Source: Devosia rhodophyticola
GTDB lineage: Bacteria; Pseudomonadota; Alphaproteobacteria; Rhizobiales; Devosiaceae
Length of the DNA: 64,000 bases
Reading direction: 5' to 3'
Assembly (NCBI RefSeq): GCF_028816475.1
Contig: NZ_CP118247.1
Location: 1-64,000 of the forward strand
A model generated the notes under the pieces. It saw only the letters and a list, made by a program, of their open reading frames with translations. It made no database searches and was not told the origin of the DNA. The position numbers were made by a program, and so were the translations under genes. Positions 19,150 to 29,852 of this stretch are shown here, piece after piece (within the stretch, counting starts at the first letter, position 1; each line of letters begins with the position of its first letter).

Positions 19150-19160
19150 CTTGGCCCCTC

Positions 19161-20678
19161 CTAATGCGCTACAGCCGCAGCAACCGCCGCCGGAGCGTCA
19201 ATTGCAGCACTATATTGGGAAACGAGCGCATTGACCGAGGCCGCAGTGGCATCGAGAATTGGCGCTGGATAGAAACCGAAGAAAATGATCAACACGATCA
19301 ACGGGTAAAGAGTGAGCTTTTCACGCAAATTCAGATCGAGAATGCTCATGAGGTTTTCTTTGGTCAACGAACCAAAGATGATCCGGCGATAAAGCCACAG
19401 GGCATATCCTGCCGAGAAAATCACCCCGAAGGCAGCGCCAAAGGCAACCCATGTATTGATCTGGAAAATCCCGATCATGGTGAGGAACTCGCCGACGAAA
19501 CCCGATGTGCCAGGCAAGCCAACATTGGCCATGGTGAATACCATGAAGGCAAAGGCGTAACGCGGCATGCGTTCAACGAGGCCACCATAGGCCGTAATAT
19601 CACGGGTGTGCATGCGGTCATAAATAACGCCAACACTCAAGAACAGCGCCCCAGAAACAATCCCGTGCGAGATCATCTGGAACACGGCGCCCTGAATGCC
19701 CAGTGCATTGCCCGCAAAAATGCCCATGGTCACAAATCCCATGTGGGCAACCGACGAATAGGCGATCAGTTTTTTCATGTCCGTCTGAACCAGAGCGACC
19801 AACGAGGTCACAATGATTGCGGCGACCGACAGCACGAAGACAAAATTGGCAAAATAGAGCGAAGCGTCCGGGAACATCGGCAGCGAAAAGCGCAGGAAGC
19901 CATAGCCACCAAGTTTAAGCAGGATTGCTGCCAGAATGACGGAACCAGCGGTGGGAGCCTCAACGTGCGCTTCTGGCAACCAACGGTGAAACGGCCACAT
20001 CGGCATCTTGACCGCCAACGAGGCAAAGAAGGCCAACCAAAGCCAAGTCTGCATGCCCGCCGGAAATTCATGGGTCAAAAGCTTGGAAATGTCGGTAGTG
20101 CCCGCATTCCAGTACATGCCCATGATGGCCAGCAGCATCAACACCGAGCCGGTGAAGGTATAAAAGAAGAACTTGTAGCTGGCCTGAATACGCCGCTTAC
20201 CACCCCATATCCCGATGATCAGGAACATCGGCAGCAGCGTGCCTTCAAAGAACACATAGAACATGGCCAGATCGAGGGTGGTGAATACCCCGATCATCAG
20301 CGTCTCCAGGATCAGGAACACGATCATGTATTCGCGTACGCGAACCTGAACAGATTCCCAGCTGGCCAGCACACAGAACGGCATCAACAACGCCGACAGC
20401 ACGACGAACAGCACAGAAATGCCGTCGACACCGACACGGTAGCCGATGCTGTCACCGATCCAGGGTTTGTTGACAACAAATTGGAAACCGGGATTGGAAG
20501 CGTCAAATTGCGCCCAGACCATCAGCGACAGTAGTAGCGTCACCAAAGTCGCAATCAGGGCAATCCAACGGATTCGATTGAGCGAGCCTTCATCCTTGCC
20601 GTTGATGAACAGCAAGATCAGAGCGCCCAATAGCGGTAGGAACGTGGTGAGCGTAAGGATGGAGTTATCGAAATTCAT
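19161..20678 (-). CDS. nuoM: NADH-quinone oxidoreductase subunit M
   Basis: Second antiporter-like subunit of complex I. The start chosen is the ATG at 20678 ([20 protein letters not shown]), which overlaps the nuoL stop by one base (TGATG); the frame stays open 36 codons further upstream, but that part lies inside nuoL. The protein has 505 residues, about 14 helices, and the block [21 protein letters not shown] that contains the conserved quinone-antiporter motif. Confidence 0.95.
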   Translation of the reverse strand: MNFDNSILTLTTFLPLLGALILLFINGKDEGSLNRIRWIALIATLVTLLLSLMVWAQFDASNPGFQFVVNKPWIGDSIGYRVGVDGISVLFVVLSALLMPFCVLASWESVQVRVREYMIVFLILETLMIGVFTTLDLAMFYVFFEGTLLPMFLIIGIWGGKRRIQASYKFFFYTFTGSVLMLLAIMGMYWNAGTTDISKLLTHEFPAGMQTWLWLAFFASLAVKMPMWPFHRWLPEAHVEAPTAGSVILAAILLKLGGYGFLRFSLPMFPDASLYFANFVFVLSVAAIIVTSLVALVQTDMKKLIAYSSVAHMGFVTMGIFAGNALGIQGAVFQMISHGIVSGALFLSVGVIYDRMHTRDITAYGGLVERMPRYAFAFMVFTMANVGLPGTSGFVGEFLTMIGIFQINTWVAFGAAFGVIFSAGYALWLYRRIIFGSLTKENLMSILDLNLREKLTLYPLIVLIIFFGFYPAPILDATAASVNALVSQYSAAIDAPAAVAAAVAH

Positions 20679-22705
20679 CAGATCAATCCCCCGGCCGCGA
20701 TGGCCCAGGTCAAAAGAGCTGCCACCCCAATGAGCATGGCGAAGGCATAATGGTAGAGATAGCCTGACTGCAGGCGAACCACCCAAGCGGTAACATTCTG
20801 CACCCGCCGGCCTAGACCTTCAGTGATCGTTTGATCGATGAGTTGATCGTCGAACCGTTTCCAGAGCAAGCGACCAACCCACAAGGCTGGGCGGACAAAT
20901 ATCCGATCGTACAGTTCGTCAAAATACCATTTGTTCAACAGGAACTGGTAGAGGCCCGGATTGGTGTCGGCCAGCCTTTTGGGCGTGCTTGGATCGCGGA
21001 TATACATATACCAGGCAATGATAAAGCCAAAGACCATGGCAAGGCTTGCCGACCATTTCGCCCATATTGGCGCGGCGTGGGCGCCTTCAAGAATTTCATG
21101 ATCAATAACGATCGCACCGTTGAAGAAATGCTCGATGTGCTCGATGTCGTGGAAGAATATGCCATAGAATACAACGCCGCTGAGAACAGCACCCGCCGCA
21201 AGGAAATAAAGCGGCACCAGCATGACGTTGGGGCTTTCATGGGCATTATCATAGGCGCTGCCATGATCGTTGGCATGCTCATCATGGGCATGATCCTGGC
21301 TGGGTGCGTCGTGGCGCGGCTTGCCATGGAAGGTCATGAAAATGAGGCGCCACGAATAGAAGCTCGTGAACAGCGCCGCGATAACCAAACTCCAGAAGGC
21401 AAAAACGCCCGCATTGCCGCCAACCGCATAGGCGGCTTCGATGATCGAATCCTTGGAGAAGAATCCGGCAAACCCGAATGAAGTGCCCGGAATACCGACG
21501 CCCGTGAGTGCCAACGTGCCGATCAGCATCATGGCATAAGTCACCGGAATCTTGTGGCGCAATCCGCCCATATTCCGCATGTCCTGCTCGTGGTGCATGG
21601 CATGAATGACGGAGCCGGCACCGAGGAACAGCAACGCCTTGAAAAAGGCATGGGTAAAGAGGTGAAACATACCGGCAGAATATGCCCCTGCCCCGAGTGC
21701 TACAAACATGTAGCCAAGCTGTGAGCAGGTCGAATAGGCGATCACGCGTTTGATGTCGTTTTGCACCAGTCCGACAGTCGCGGCAAAAAAAGCCGTGATG
21801 GCGCCGATAATCAGGACAAAAGTCATGGCGGTGGGCGACGCTTCAAACAGCGGCGACAAACGCGCCACCATGAATACGCCGGCCGTCACCATCGTTGCCG
21901 CATGGATCAGAGCCGAAACTGGTGTCGGGCCTTCCATGGCATCTGGCAGCCAGGTGTGTAGCAAGAACTGAGCCGACTTGCCCATCGCGCCCATGAACAG
22001 CAACAGGCAGACGACCGTCATTGCATCAAGATTCCAGGAAAGAAAATTGATGTTGGTCCCTTTTGCGCCCTCAACCGCGTGGAACGCACCATCGAAATCG
22101 ATTTGGCCGAGCACCATGAATGCGCCAAAAATGCCGAGGGCAAAGCCAAAGTCACCGACACGGTTGACAATAAAGGCCTTCATGGCAGCGGCGTTGGCTG
22201 ACGGTTTTGTGTACCAGAAGCCAATGAGCAAGTACGATGCAAGACCTACGCCTTCCCAACCAAAGAACATCTGGAGAAAGTTGTCGGCAGTCACCAGCAT
22301 CAGCATGGCAAAGGTAAAAAGCGAGAGATAGGCAAAGAAGCGCGAACGATGCGGATCGTCGTGCATATAGCCGATCGAATAGACGTGCACGAGGCTTGAA
22401 ACTGTATTGACGACGACCAGCATGATGGCGGTCAGTGTGTCAACGCGCAGCACCCAGCGCAAATCCATGTCACCGACCTGGATCCAGCGCATAACCTCGA
22501 CCTTGGTGGCCTCGACGTGAGCGGCCCCTTCAGCAACCTCGCCGCCGCTAAAGGCGATGGGCAGGAAGATGATCCATGACAGCACCGCACCAACGATCAG
22601 CAAACCGGTGGTTATATATTCACTGTTTCGGTGACCAATCTGACGGCCAAAGAGGCCAGCAATAAGCGCGCCGATCAGAGGCAAAAAAACAATCGCTTGA
22701 ATCAT
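20678..22705 (-). CDS. nuoL: NADH-quinone oxidoreductase subunit L
   Basis: The distal, longest antiporter-like subunit of complex I, with the lateral helix that spans the membrane arm. At 675 residues it is complete. Seen are [47 protein letters not shown] and a C-terminal helix ending in a terminal membrane anchor. A His/Asp-rich soluble loop ([19 protein letters not shown], about residues 465-485) is more pronounced than in E. coli. Nine nt separate it from nuoK. Confidence 0.96.
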   Translation of the reverse strand: MIQAIVFLPLIGALIAGLFGRQIGHRNSEYITTGLLIVGAVLSWIIFLPIAFSGGEVAEGAAHVEATKVEVMRWIQVGDMDLRWVLRVDTLTAIMLVVVNTVSSLVHVYSIGYMHDDPHRSRFFAYLSLFTFAMLMLVTADNFLQMFFGWEGVGLASYLLIGFWYTKPSANAAAMKAFIVNRVGDFGFALGIFGAFMVLGQIDFDGAFHAVEGAKGTNINFLSWNLDAMTVVCLLLFMGAMGKSAQFLLHTWLPDAMEGPTPVSALIHAATMVTAGVFMVARLSPLFEASPTAMTFVLIIGAITAFFAATVGLVQNDIKRVIAYSTCSQLGYMFVALGAGAYSAGMFHLFTHAFFKALLFLGAGSVIHAMHHEQDMRNMGGLRHKIPVTYAMMLIGTLALTGVGIPGTSFGFAGFFSKDSIIEAAYAVGGNAGVFAFWSLVIAALFTSFYSWRLIFMTFHGKPRHDAPSQDHAHDEHANDHGSAYDNAHESPNVMLVPLYFLAAGAVLSGVVFYGIFFHDIEHIEHFFNGAIVIDHEILEGAHAAPIWAKWSASLAMVFGFIIAWYMYIRDPSTPKRLADTNPGLYQFLLNKWYFDELYDRIFVRPALWVGRLLWKRFDDQLIDQTITEGLGRRVQNVTAWVVRLQSGYLYHYAFAMLIGVAALLTWAIAAGGLI

Positions 22706-22714
22706 GGCGAGCTA

Positions 22715-23029
22715 CTAGCCCTTCATCATGTTGACATCGTCAACCGCAATCGAGCCGCGGTTACGATAGAAAATTACAAGTATTGCCAAGCCAATCGCAG
22801 CCTCGGCAGCTGCCACCGTCAGGATCAAGAGGGCAAAAACCTGCCCTTGGAGATCATTGAGTGCAGACGAGAACGCGACGAAATTGAGGTTCACCGCCAA
22901 CAGGATCAGCTCGACCGACATCAGGATAATGATGACGTTCTTGCGGTTGAGGAAAATGCCGAACACGCCCAGCGTGAACAGGATTGCTGCTACGGTCAGA
23001 TAATGACCGAGCCCGATTTCCAAGCCCAT
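22715..23029 (-). CDS. nuoK: NADH-quinone oxidoreductase subunit K
   Basis: Small membrane subunit of complex I (homolog of mitochondrial ND4L), part of the proton path next to NuoJ and NuoA. It has 104 residues and three helices, with the conserved Glu in [19 protein letters not shown] at about residue 40. Standard length and position between nuoJ and nuoL. Confidence 0.95.
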   Translation of the reverse strand: MGLEIGLGHYLTVAAILFTLGVFGIFLNRKNVIIILMSVELILLAVNLNFVAFSSALNDLQGQVFALLILTVAAAEAAIGLAILVIFYRNRGSIAVDDVNMMKG

Positions 23030-23038
23030 GTTCGCCCC

Positions 23039-23646
23039 CTACAGTCCTTGACCGCTTTTGACTTTGACAATCTTCATCGCATCGGCTGGCCGACGCGCTG
23101 ACTGAACGGCAGGATCTTGCCGCTTGACGTTGACCTTGTGGCGCAATGTCAGAACGATGGCGCCAATCATGGCGACCAGCAAAACAGCCCCGGCACCCTC
23201 AAACAGGAAGGCGTAGCGCGTATAAATCACCAGACCGAGTGCCTTGGTGTTCTGTACACCCATATCTATTGGTACGGTTGCAACGCCACTGAGTTGCGGC
23301 GCTATCACAAAGCTACCTGCGACCAACAATAGTTCGAGCAGGAATATGATGCCGATGACCACGCCGATGGGCATGTATTGCAATATGCCCTGTCGCATAG
23401 ATCCAAAATCAACATCGAGCATCATCACAACGAACAGGAACAGCACCATCACCGCGCCGACGTAGACCACGACCAGCAACAGGGCCAGAAATTCAGCGCC
23501 TGCCAGCAGAAACAGGCCCGATGCGTTCAAAAATACCAGGATCAGGAACAACACCGAGTGAACCGGATTGCGCGAGGAAATCACCATCAGTGCGGAAATT
23601 ACCGCGATAGTTGAAAAGACATAGAAAAAAATTGCGGAAGGCTCAT
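23039..23646 (-). CDS. nuoJ: NADH-quinone oxidoreductase subunit J (one-base slip near the 5' end)
   Basis: Membrane subunit of complex I (ND6 homolog). The body is clear: five helices, SRNPVHSVLFLILVFLNASGLFLLAGAEFLALLLVVVYVGA-type core. The proper start is the ATG at 23646, with GAGAGGGAAG just upstream and 11 nt after nuoI, reading MSLPQF; but a run of seven T (minus strand, 23625-23631) leaves it out of frame with the body. Eight T would give MSLPQFFFYVFSTIAV, which matches rhizobial NuoJ, and a 202-residue protein. As written, the body has no plausible in-frame start. Sequencing error is the simplest explanation. Confidence 0.9.
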
Positions 23647-23657
23647 CGTCTTCCCTC

Positions 23658-24146
23658 TCAGCGATAAGGTGCGTCGGCGAGCAGATTGTGCGCAATCTCG
23701 CGCTCCCACCTGTCACCATTCGCCAAGAGCCGCTCTTTGGAAAAATAGAGCTCTTCGCGTGTTTCTGTTGCAAATTCGAAGTTCGGACCTTCAACGATGG
23801 CGTCTACCGGGCAGGCTTCCTGACAGAAACCACAATAGATGCATTTGACCATATCGATGTCATACCGAACCGTGCGGCGCGTACCGTCGTTCTGGCGCGG
23901 CCCGGCTTCGATAGTAATCGCCTGAGCCGGGCAAATGGCCTCGCACAGCTTGCAGGCAATACAACGCTCCTCACCGTTGGGATACCGACGAAGCGCATGC
24001 TCGCCGCGAAAACGAGGGCTGACGTGCCCCTTTTCGAAGGGATAGTTGATGGTCGGCTTTGGCTTGAAGAAATAGCGCATCGACAGAAAGAACGTCGAAA
24101 CGAATTCCCTGAGCAGCAGCGCGTTAAGGAATTGGACAGCACGCAT
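23658..24146 (-). CDS. nuoI: NADH-quinone oxidoreductase subunit I
   Basis: Ferredoxin-like subunit carrying clusters N6a and N6b at the base of the peripheral arm. Two complete 4Fe-4S motifs are visible, [12 protein letters not shown] and [12 protein letters not shown]. The start chosen is the ATG at 24146 ([12 protein letters not shown]), overlapping the nuoH stop by one base; upstream frame extension lies inside nuoH. The protein has 162 residues, the usual size. Confidence 0.95.
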   Translation of the reverse strand: MRAVQFLNALLLREFVSTFFLSMRYFFKPKPTINYPFEKGHVSPRFRGEHALRRYPNGEERCIACKLCEAICPAQAITIEAGPRQNDGTRRTVRYDIDMVKCIYCGFCQEACPVDAIVEGPNFEFATETREELYFSKERLLANGDRWEREIAHNLLADAPYR

Positions 24147-25238
24147 CAGGCAACCCCTCCGTGCCAGCCCCAGCCGGTCAACTGAAGAATGAAAGCTAAA
24201 ATGATGACCATCGCCAGCGACAGCGGCAGGAAGACTTTCCAGCCCAAGCGCATCAGTTGGTCGTAGCGATAACGAGGAACGAATGCCTTGACCATGGCAA
24301 TCATGAAGAACACCAGCGAGGTCTTCAAAATGAACCAAATTGCTCCCGGTATCCAGGTAAAGGGCGGCAAATCAATCGGTGACGCCCATCCACCTAAAAA
24401 CAGGATGGTGGTCAAGGCACACATCATGATGATCGAGATGTATTCGCCCAGCATGAACAGCAGATAAGGTGTTGAAGCGTATTCGACCATGAAACCGGCA
24501 ACCAGTTCAGATTCGGCCTCAGGTAAATCGAATGGAGGACGGTTTGTTTCTGCCAGTGCGGAGATGAAGAACACAACGAACATGGGGAACAACGGCAGGA
24601 AGAACCAGTTGAGGAACGCCAGTTGCGGCAACCCGATCAAATGAGCCAGCCCCATTTCCTTTTGGGCAATCACAATGTCGGTCAGGTTCAATGAGCCAAC
24701 GCAGAGCAAAACCGTGATAATGACGAGGCCAATTGAGACTTCATAACTGACCATCTGCGCTGCAGACCGCAGTGAACCCAAGAACGGATATTTCGAGTTG
24801 GAGGCCCACCCCCATTATGACGCCGTAAACACCAAGCGAAGAGATTGCCAAGAGATAGAGAATGCCCACATTAAGATCGGTAAGGGCCCAGCCTTCATCA
24901 ATCGGGATCACGACCCACGCTGCGAGCGCCAGCATTGCCAGCACAAATGGCGCCAATAGGAAGACCGCCTTGTCCGACCCCGCCGGAATTACCGGTTCCT
25001 TGAGTACAAATTTGAGCAAGTCGGCAAAAGACTGCAACAGGCCGAATGGGCCGACTACGTTGGGGCCGCGCCGAATTTGCACGGCGGCCCAGATCTTGCG
25101 GTCAGCCAGTAGTATGTATGCAGTGAAAATCAGCAGGGCAACGAGCAGTAGAAGGCCCTTGTAGACAAAGCCGATCTGTGTGCCGCCCAAGCCGGGCACA
25201 CCTAGCAGATAGTCGAGCACTGAAAGAATAAAGTCCAT
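24146..25238 (-). CDS. nuoH: NADH-quinone oxidoreductase subunit H (frame-disrupted in this sequence)
   Basis: Membrane subunit of complex I (ND1 homolog) forming most of the quinone-binding chamber. The first frame ([16 protein letters not shown]) runs to VYGVIMG at codon 143, then leaves frame; the second frame resumes with [24 protein letters not shown] and continues to the stop. The join is a run of five G (24809-24813 on the plus strand as C). Family consensus here is [10 protein letters not shown], so two bases are missing from a Gly codon. Repaired, the protein has 364 residues with normal helices. Because every other nuo gene is present and adjacent, error is likelier than loss. Confidence 0.9.
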
Positions 25239-25247
25239 AACGCTCCC

Positions 25248-27314
25248 CTACTCCGCCGCCTGTCGCAGACCGGCAGCGGTCGCGGCGCACTCACCCATTG
25301 TGGCCGAAGCCCGGGCGATCGGATTACTCAGATAAAATTCGCTAATCGGCGAAGCAAAACTCGCCTTACTGACCTTTGCCGACGCATTGGCAAGCTTTTT
25401 GACCTGCGCCAGTTTGCCTGGCTCGATAGTGTCGATGCGTGCGAGATGCGGGAAGGTCGCATAAATGGCGGCGCGCAGCTGGGCCAACGAGTTGAATGGC
25501 AACGGATTGCCCAACACGCCGGACAGCGCCCGAACGATTGCCCAGTCTTCCTTAGCTTCACCGGGCGGAAACACGGCTCGGGCCGTCATCTGAACGCGAC
25601 CTTCGGTATTAACGTAAGTTGCGCTTTTTTCGGTGTAGGTTGCGCCGGGCAGAATGATATCGGCGCGGTGAGCCCCGTTGTCACCGTGCGTGCCGATATA
25701 AACAACCAGCGTGTCGCCAAGCGTGCTCAGATCATATTCGTCTGCGCCCAACACAAAGAGAACGTCAGCGTCGCCTTTGAGCAAGGTTGCGGTGTTCATT
25801 CCGCCCTTGCCCGGCACAAAACCAATATCGAGTGCGCCTACGCGAGCAGCACCATTGTGGAGAATAGCCAGCCCGTTCCAATCCTCGGCGATGTCATTGC
25901 CCGACGTTGCCAATGCTGCGGCTTGCGCCAGGACTTCGGCCGTTGCAGCGCCTTCCCCGACGATCACGAGCGGGTTCTTGGCCTTCGCCCAGGATTCCGC
26001 GAATTCTCCTTTGCCAGCGGCCAGGTCGGCCAAGCTCTGCCCGCCGACACCCAGATGCGTGTAGCTATAGGTCAAATCATTGGCCTGCCCAATAACGCCG
26101 ATTGGCAAGTTGCTAGCGCGCCAGGCCTTGCGAATACGGGCGTTCAACACGCTTGCTTCGTGGCGTGGGTTGGTGCCAATCAAAAGGATCGCGTCAGCCT
26201 GTTCAATTCCAGCGATCGTCGGATTGAAAATATAGCCAGCACGTCCCTTGTTGGGGTCAAGTGCCGAACCTGCAGGCCGTGCGTCTATGCTGGTGGAACC
26301 GAGCGAGGCGAGTAACGCCTTGAGCGCGAACATTTCTTCTACACCCGCCAGATCGCCTGCGATCGCGCCAATTTTTGCGCCCGGCTTCTTAACGGCCTTG
26401 GCAATGGCCGCAAAAGCCTCGTCCCAACTGGCAGCGGCAAGTTTTTTGCCTCGCCGCACGTATGGACGATCCAGACGCTGGTTTTTCAGGCCGTCCCAGA
26501 TATAGCGGGTCTTGTCAGAAATCCATTCTTCGTTGATCGCTTCATTGACGCGCGGCAGGATGCGCATGACGGCGCTACCGCGGCTATCAACACGAATGCT
26601 GGAGCCCAGAGCATCCATCACATCGATGGATTCTGTCTTGGTCAGTTCCCAAGGGCGGGCATGAAAGGCATAGGGCTTGGACGTCAGTGCACCAACCGGA
26701 CAAAGATCAACAACATTGCCTTGCAATTCGCTCGATAGTGCCTTTTCGAGATAGGTGATGATCTCCATGTCTTCGCCACGCCCGATTGCGCCCATTTCGG
26801 CGACACCGGCGACTTCGGTCGTAAAGCGGACGCAACGCGTGCATTGAATGCAGCGCGTCATGGAGGTCTTGACCAGCGGGCCCATATATTTGTCTTCGAC
26901 GGCGCGCTTGTTTTCATCAAAACGCGAGCCGGAAACGCCATAGGCCATGGCCTGATCCTGCAGATCGCATTCACCACCCTGATCGCAAATCGGGCAATCG
27001 AGGGGATGGTTGATCAACAGGAATTCCATCACGCCTTCGCGGGCCTTCTTGACCATGGGCGTGTTGGTGAACATTTCGGGCGGCTCGCCGTTCGGGCCGG
27101 GCCGCAGATCCTTGACGCCCATGGCGCAGCTTGCCGTCGGCTTGGGCGGTCCGCCCTTCACTTCGACAAGGCACATGCGACAGTTGCCAGCCACGGACAG
27201 ACGTTCGTGATAGCAAAAACGCGGAATTTCTGCGCCCGCAGCTTCAGCCGCCTGCATTAGCGTATAGTGGTCTGGAACCTCGACGAGCTGGCCGTCAATC
27301 TTGATTGAAGTCAT
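25248..27314 (-). CDS. nuoG: NADH-quinone oxidoreductase subunit G
   Basis: Largest peripheral-arm subunit of complex I. The N-terminal 2Fe-2S ferredoxin domain has [15 protein letters not shown], followed by the His-Cys cluster region ([17 protein letters not shown]) and a 4Fe-4S motif [12 protein letters not shown]. The molybdopterin-like domain fills the rest to 688 residues, the standard alphaproteobacterial length. Nine nt separate it from nuoH and five from nuoF. Confidence 0.96.
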   Translation of the reverse strand: MTSIKIDGQLVEVPDHYTLMQAAEAAGAEIPRFCYHERLSVAGNCRMCLVEVKGGPPKPTASCAMGVKDLRPGPNGEPPEMFTNTPMVKKAREGVMEFLLINHPLDCPICDQGGECDLQDQAMAYGVSGSRFDENKRAVEDKYMGPLVKTSMTRCIQCTRCVRFTTEVAGVAEMGAIGRGEDMEIITYLEKALSSELQGNVVDLCPVGALTSKPYAFHARPWELTKTESIDVMDALGSSIRVDSRGSAVMRILPRVNEAINEEWISDKTRYIWDGLKNQRLDRPYVRRGKKLAAASWDEAFAAIAKAVKKPGAKIGAIAGDLAGVEEMFALKALLASLGSTSIDARPAGSALDPNKGRAGYIFNPTIAGIEQADAILLIGTNPRHEASVLNARIRKAWRASNLPIGVIGQANDLTYSYTHLGVGGQSLADLAAGKGEFAESWAKAKNPLVIVGEGAATAEVLAQAAALATSGNDIAEDWNGLAILHNGAARVGALDIGFVPGKGGMNTATLLKGDADVLFVLGADEYDLSTLGDTLVVYIGTHGDNGAHRADIILPGATYTEKSATYVNTEGRVQMTARAVFPPGEAKEDWAIVRALSGVLGNPLPFNSLAQLRAAIYATFPHLARIDTIEPGKLAQVKKLANASAKVSKASFASPISEFYLSNPIARASATMGECAATAAGLRQAAE

Positions 27315-27319
27315 GAGCC

Positions 27320-28626
27320 TTACTCCGCCGCAATCGAGGGCACGGCGCCATCGGAGGTGGAACTATAAGTGTATTGGTCGATCCGCTCCTCGATCACATG
27401 CCGAAAGTTTCGGATCAACCCCTGGATCGGCCACGCCGCGGCATCGCCCAAGGCACAAATGGTATGGCCTTCGATCTGTTTGGTTACTTCGAACAGCATG
27501 TCGATTTCGCGCTTTTGAGCGCGCCCTTCGACCATGCGCGCCATGACGCGCATCATCCATCCGGTCCCTTCGCGGCAAGGCGTGCATTGACCGCAACTCT
27601 CATGCTTGTAGAAAGCCGACAGGCGCCAGATGGCTTTGATGATATCGGTCTGCTTGTCCATGACGATCACGGCAGCCGTGCCCAACGAAGACCCCACTTC
27701 CTTAAGGCCATCAAAATCCATGACCGCATGGCGAATTTTTTCGCCTGGAACGCATGGTACCGATGCACCACCCGGGATCACGGCCAGTAGATTATCCCAG
27801 CCGCCGCGAATACCGCCGCAGTGCTTTTCAATCATTTCCTCGAAGGTGACACCCATGGCCTCTTCGAATGTTGCTGGGGTATTTACGTGACCCGAAACGC
27901 ACATCAGCTTGGTGCCGGTGTTGTTGGCGCGGCCAATGGAAGCGAACCAGGCACCCGAGCGACGCAGGATTTCGGGAACGACGGCAATTGATTCAACGTT
28001 GTTGACGGTTGTTGGATTACCATAAACGCCCATGCCCGCCGGAAACGGTGGCTTGAGTCGTGGCTGGCCTTTTTGCCTTCCAGTGACTCCATAAGCGCCG
28101 TTTCTTCGCCACAAATATAGGCGCCAGCGCCGTGATGGACGATAATATCCAAGTCCCAGCCATGGATATTATCCTTGCCGATCAGCTTGGCCTCATAGGC
28201 CTCTTCAACGGCACGCTCAAGGTTTTGCCGCTCACGGATGAACTCGCCGCGGACATAGATAAACGCCAGGTGCGCATCCATGCCGCGCGCCGCCAACAAA
28301 CATCCCTCGATCAGATGCTGAGGGTCGTGCCGCAGGATTTCGCGATCCTTGCAGGTGCCCGGCTCGGACTCATCGGCATTGACCAGCAGGTAATGTGGGC
28401 GTCCATCATTGACCTTGGGCATGAATGTCCACTTCAGGGCGGTTGGAAAGCCGGCACCGCCGCGTCCGCGCAACCCCGAAGCCTTGACTTCACTGGTAAT
28501 CCAGTCGCGTCCGGCGTCGATAAATTCTTTCGTACCGACCCAGGCACCGCGTTCGCGTGCGCCGGCCAGGCTCCAGTCACCACGACCATAAAGATTGGTG
28601 AAAATGCGATCTTTGTCAGCGAGCAT
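27320..28626 (-). CDS. nuoF: NADH-quinone oxidoreductase subunit F (frame-disrupted in this sequence)
   Basis: NADH- and FMN-binding subunit of complex I. The first frame starts at 28626 ([14 protein letters not shown]) and carries GRGGAGFP and the NADH-site block [14 protein letters not shown]; it then leaves frame, and the second frame continues [24 protein letters not shown] to the 4Fe-4S motif [11 protein letters not shown] and the stop. The slip is one missing G at 28068-28069 (AAAAAGGCC where AAAAAGGGCC is expected). Repaired, it is a normal 435-residue NuoF. Probably a sequencing artefact. Confidence 0.92.
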
Positions 28627-28635
28627 CGTTCACTC

Positions 28636-28935
28636 CTACCGTGGCTTCTTGCCGAAGACACGGACATATTCGGCCTCACCACCCCGAGCGAGCGCGTCGG
28701 CCTGCTTTAGCCAATCGTCGCGGGTAATCCGACCTTTGAAACTCAAAACATCTTCAACCCGAACCAAATCGTCGGGCGTAAAAGCTGCAACCTGCGACCA
28801 TTTGGTAATGCCCAATTGGTTGAGTTTGCGTTCCAGCACCGGCCCCACGCCTGAAATCAGCTTGAGATCATCGGCTGGCCCCTTTGGCGCTGCAAACAGC
28901 GGCGCGGTCGTCGATCCAGCTTTTTCCTGGCGCAT
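28636..28935 (-). CDS. NuoE-associated small helix-hairpin-helix-like protein
   Basis: A 99-residue protein whose core, DDLKLISGVGPVLERKLNQL then GITKWSQVAAFTPDDLVRVE and FKGRIT, is the helix-hairpin-helix-like domain that in many rhizobia forms the C-terminal end of NuoE (and a related tail on ribosomal protein L21). Here it is a separate frame, starting 2 nt after the nuoE stop and 9 nt before nuoF. It could be a genuine split gene or the result of a frame slip in the nuoE tail. Its role in complex I is not known; DNA-binding folds of this kind do not by themselves imply DNA binding. Confidence 0.75.
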   Translation of the reverse strand: MRQEKAGSTTAPLFAAPKGPADDLKLISGVGPVLERKLNQLGITKWSQVAAFTPDDLVRVEDVLSFKGRITRDDWLKQADALARGGEAEYVRVFGKKPR

Positions 28936-28937
28936 CG

Positions 28938-29852
28938 TCAGAACTTGCCGACTGCCTTGCCACCATTGACTTTACCGGCCTTGGACTCGGCACCAACTGT
29001 CTTTTCGCGCATCGCCTTGTTGGGCTTGCCGTTTGCCTTTGCGCTGGCGGCGCTGGCCGCCCGCTCGCTCTCGGCCTTTGTCTCGGAAACCTTCGCCCGC
29101 TTCGGTGTTCCCTTTAGCGCGGGGGCTGATTCTTCAGTGACTGCCTGCTTTTTTGTCGATACCGCAGCGCTTGGCGCAGCAGGTATTGCTGGCTCATTTC
29201 CGCCCGTTGCAGGTGGCACAAATTTGCTTCGTTTGGCGCTTGGCTTTTCCGTCAGCGTTGTTGCGCCACCCAAAGCTGCCGAATACTGCCGATCAACTTG
29301 CGGTCCAGGCTTGATCGTATCGCCCTTGCCAGCAGCAAAAGCATCGACGATTTCATCGAAGCGTTCAGCGGACAGATCCTCGTACGTGTCGTGGAAAATC
29401 GCCACCATAGGCGCATTGACACAGGCGCCCAGACATTCAACCTCTTCCCAACTCATGGTGCCTTCGGCATTGAGATGGTGCGGTTCGGGATGGATTTTTG
29501 ACTTGCAGATATCGATCAGTGCTTCAGACCCGCGCAGCATGCACGGGGTCGTGCCGCAAACCTGTATGTGGGCTTTGCTGCCCACCGGTGCCAACTGGAA
29601 TTGCGTATAGAATGTAGCCACTTCCAGAACACGGATATAGGCCATGCCCAACATGTCGGCGACAGTCTCGATCGTGGCGCGGCTGATCCAGCCATCCTGA
29701 TCCTGCGCCCGCATCAAAAGCGGGATGACAGCCGACTGCTGACGACCGGCGGGATAGAGCCCGATTTTCCATTCAGCCCATTTGGCATTGTCATTACTGA
29801 AAGCGAATGCAGCCGGTTGAACCGACTCATCTGCAAGGCGACGCGCAACCAT
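28938..29852 (-). CDS. nuoE: NADH-quinone oxidoreductase subunit E with long Ala/Lys-rich tail
   Basis: Thioredoxin-fold 2Fe-2S subunit of complex I. Residues 1-200 are the NuoE core with the four ligands in CGTTPC and CLGAC. From about residue 210 to 304 a low-complexity tail rich in Ala, Lys, Ser and Pro follows and is likely disordered. The E. coli protein ends after the core at about 166 residues. The ATG overlaps the nuoD stop by one base. The tail leads straight into the separate small domain protein downstream. Confidence 0.94.
   Translation of the reverse strand: MVARRLADESVQPAAFAFSNDNAKWAEWKIGLYPAGRQQSAVIPLLMRAQDQDGWISRATIETVADMLGMAYIRVLEVATFYTQFQLAPVGSKAHIQVCGTTPCMLRGSEALIDICKSKIHPEPHHLNAEGTMSWEEVECLGACVNAPMVAIFHDTYEDLSAERFDEIVDAFAAGKGDTIKPGPQVDRQYSAALGGATTLTEKPSAKRSKFVPPATGGNEPAIPAAPSAAVSTKKQAVTEESAPALKGTPKRAKVSETKAESERAASAASAKANGKPNKAMREKTVGAESKAGKVNGGKAVGKF

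Noticed and set aside
19164..20534. A 456-codon plus-strand open frame
   Set aside because: It is the mirror of nuoM. Its His/Gln/Arg-rich translation is the usual artefact of hydrophobic codons read from the other strand.
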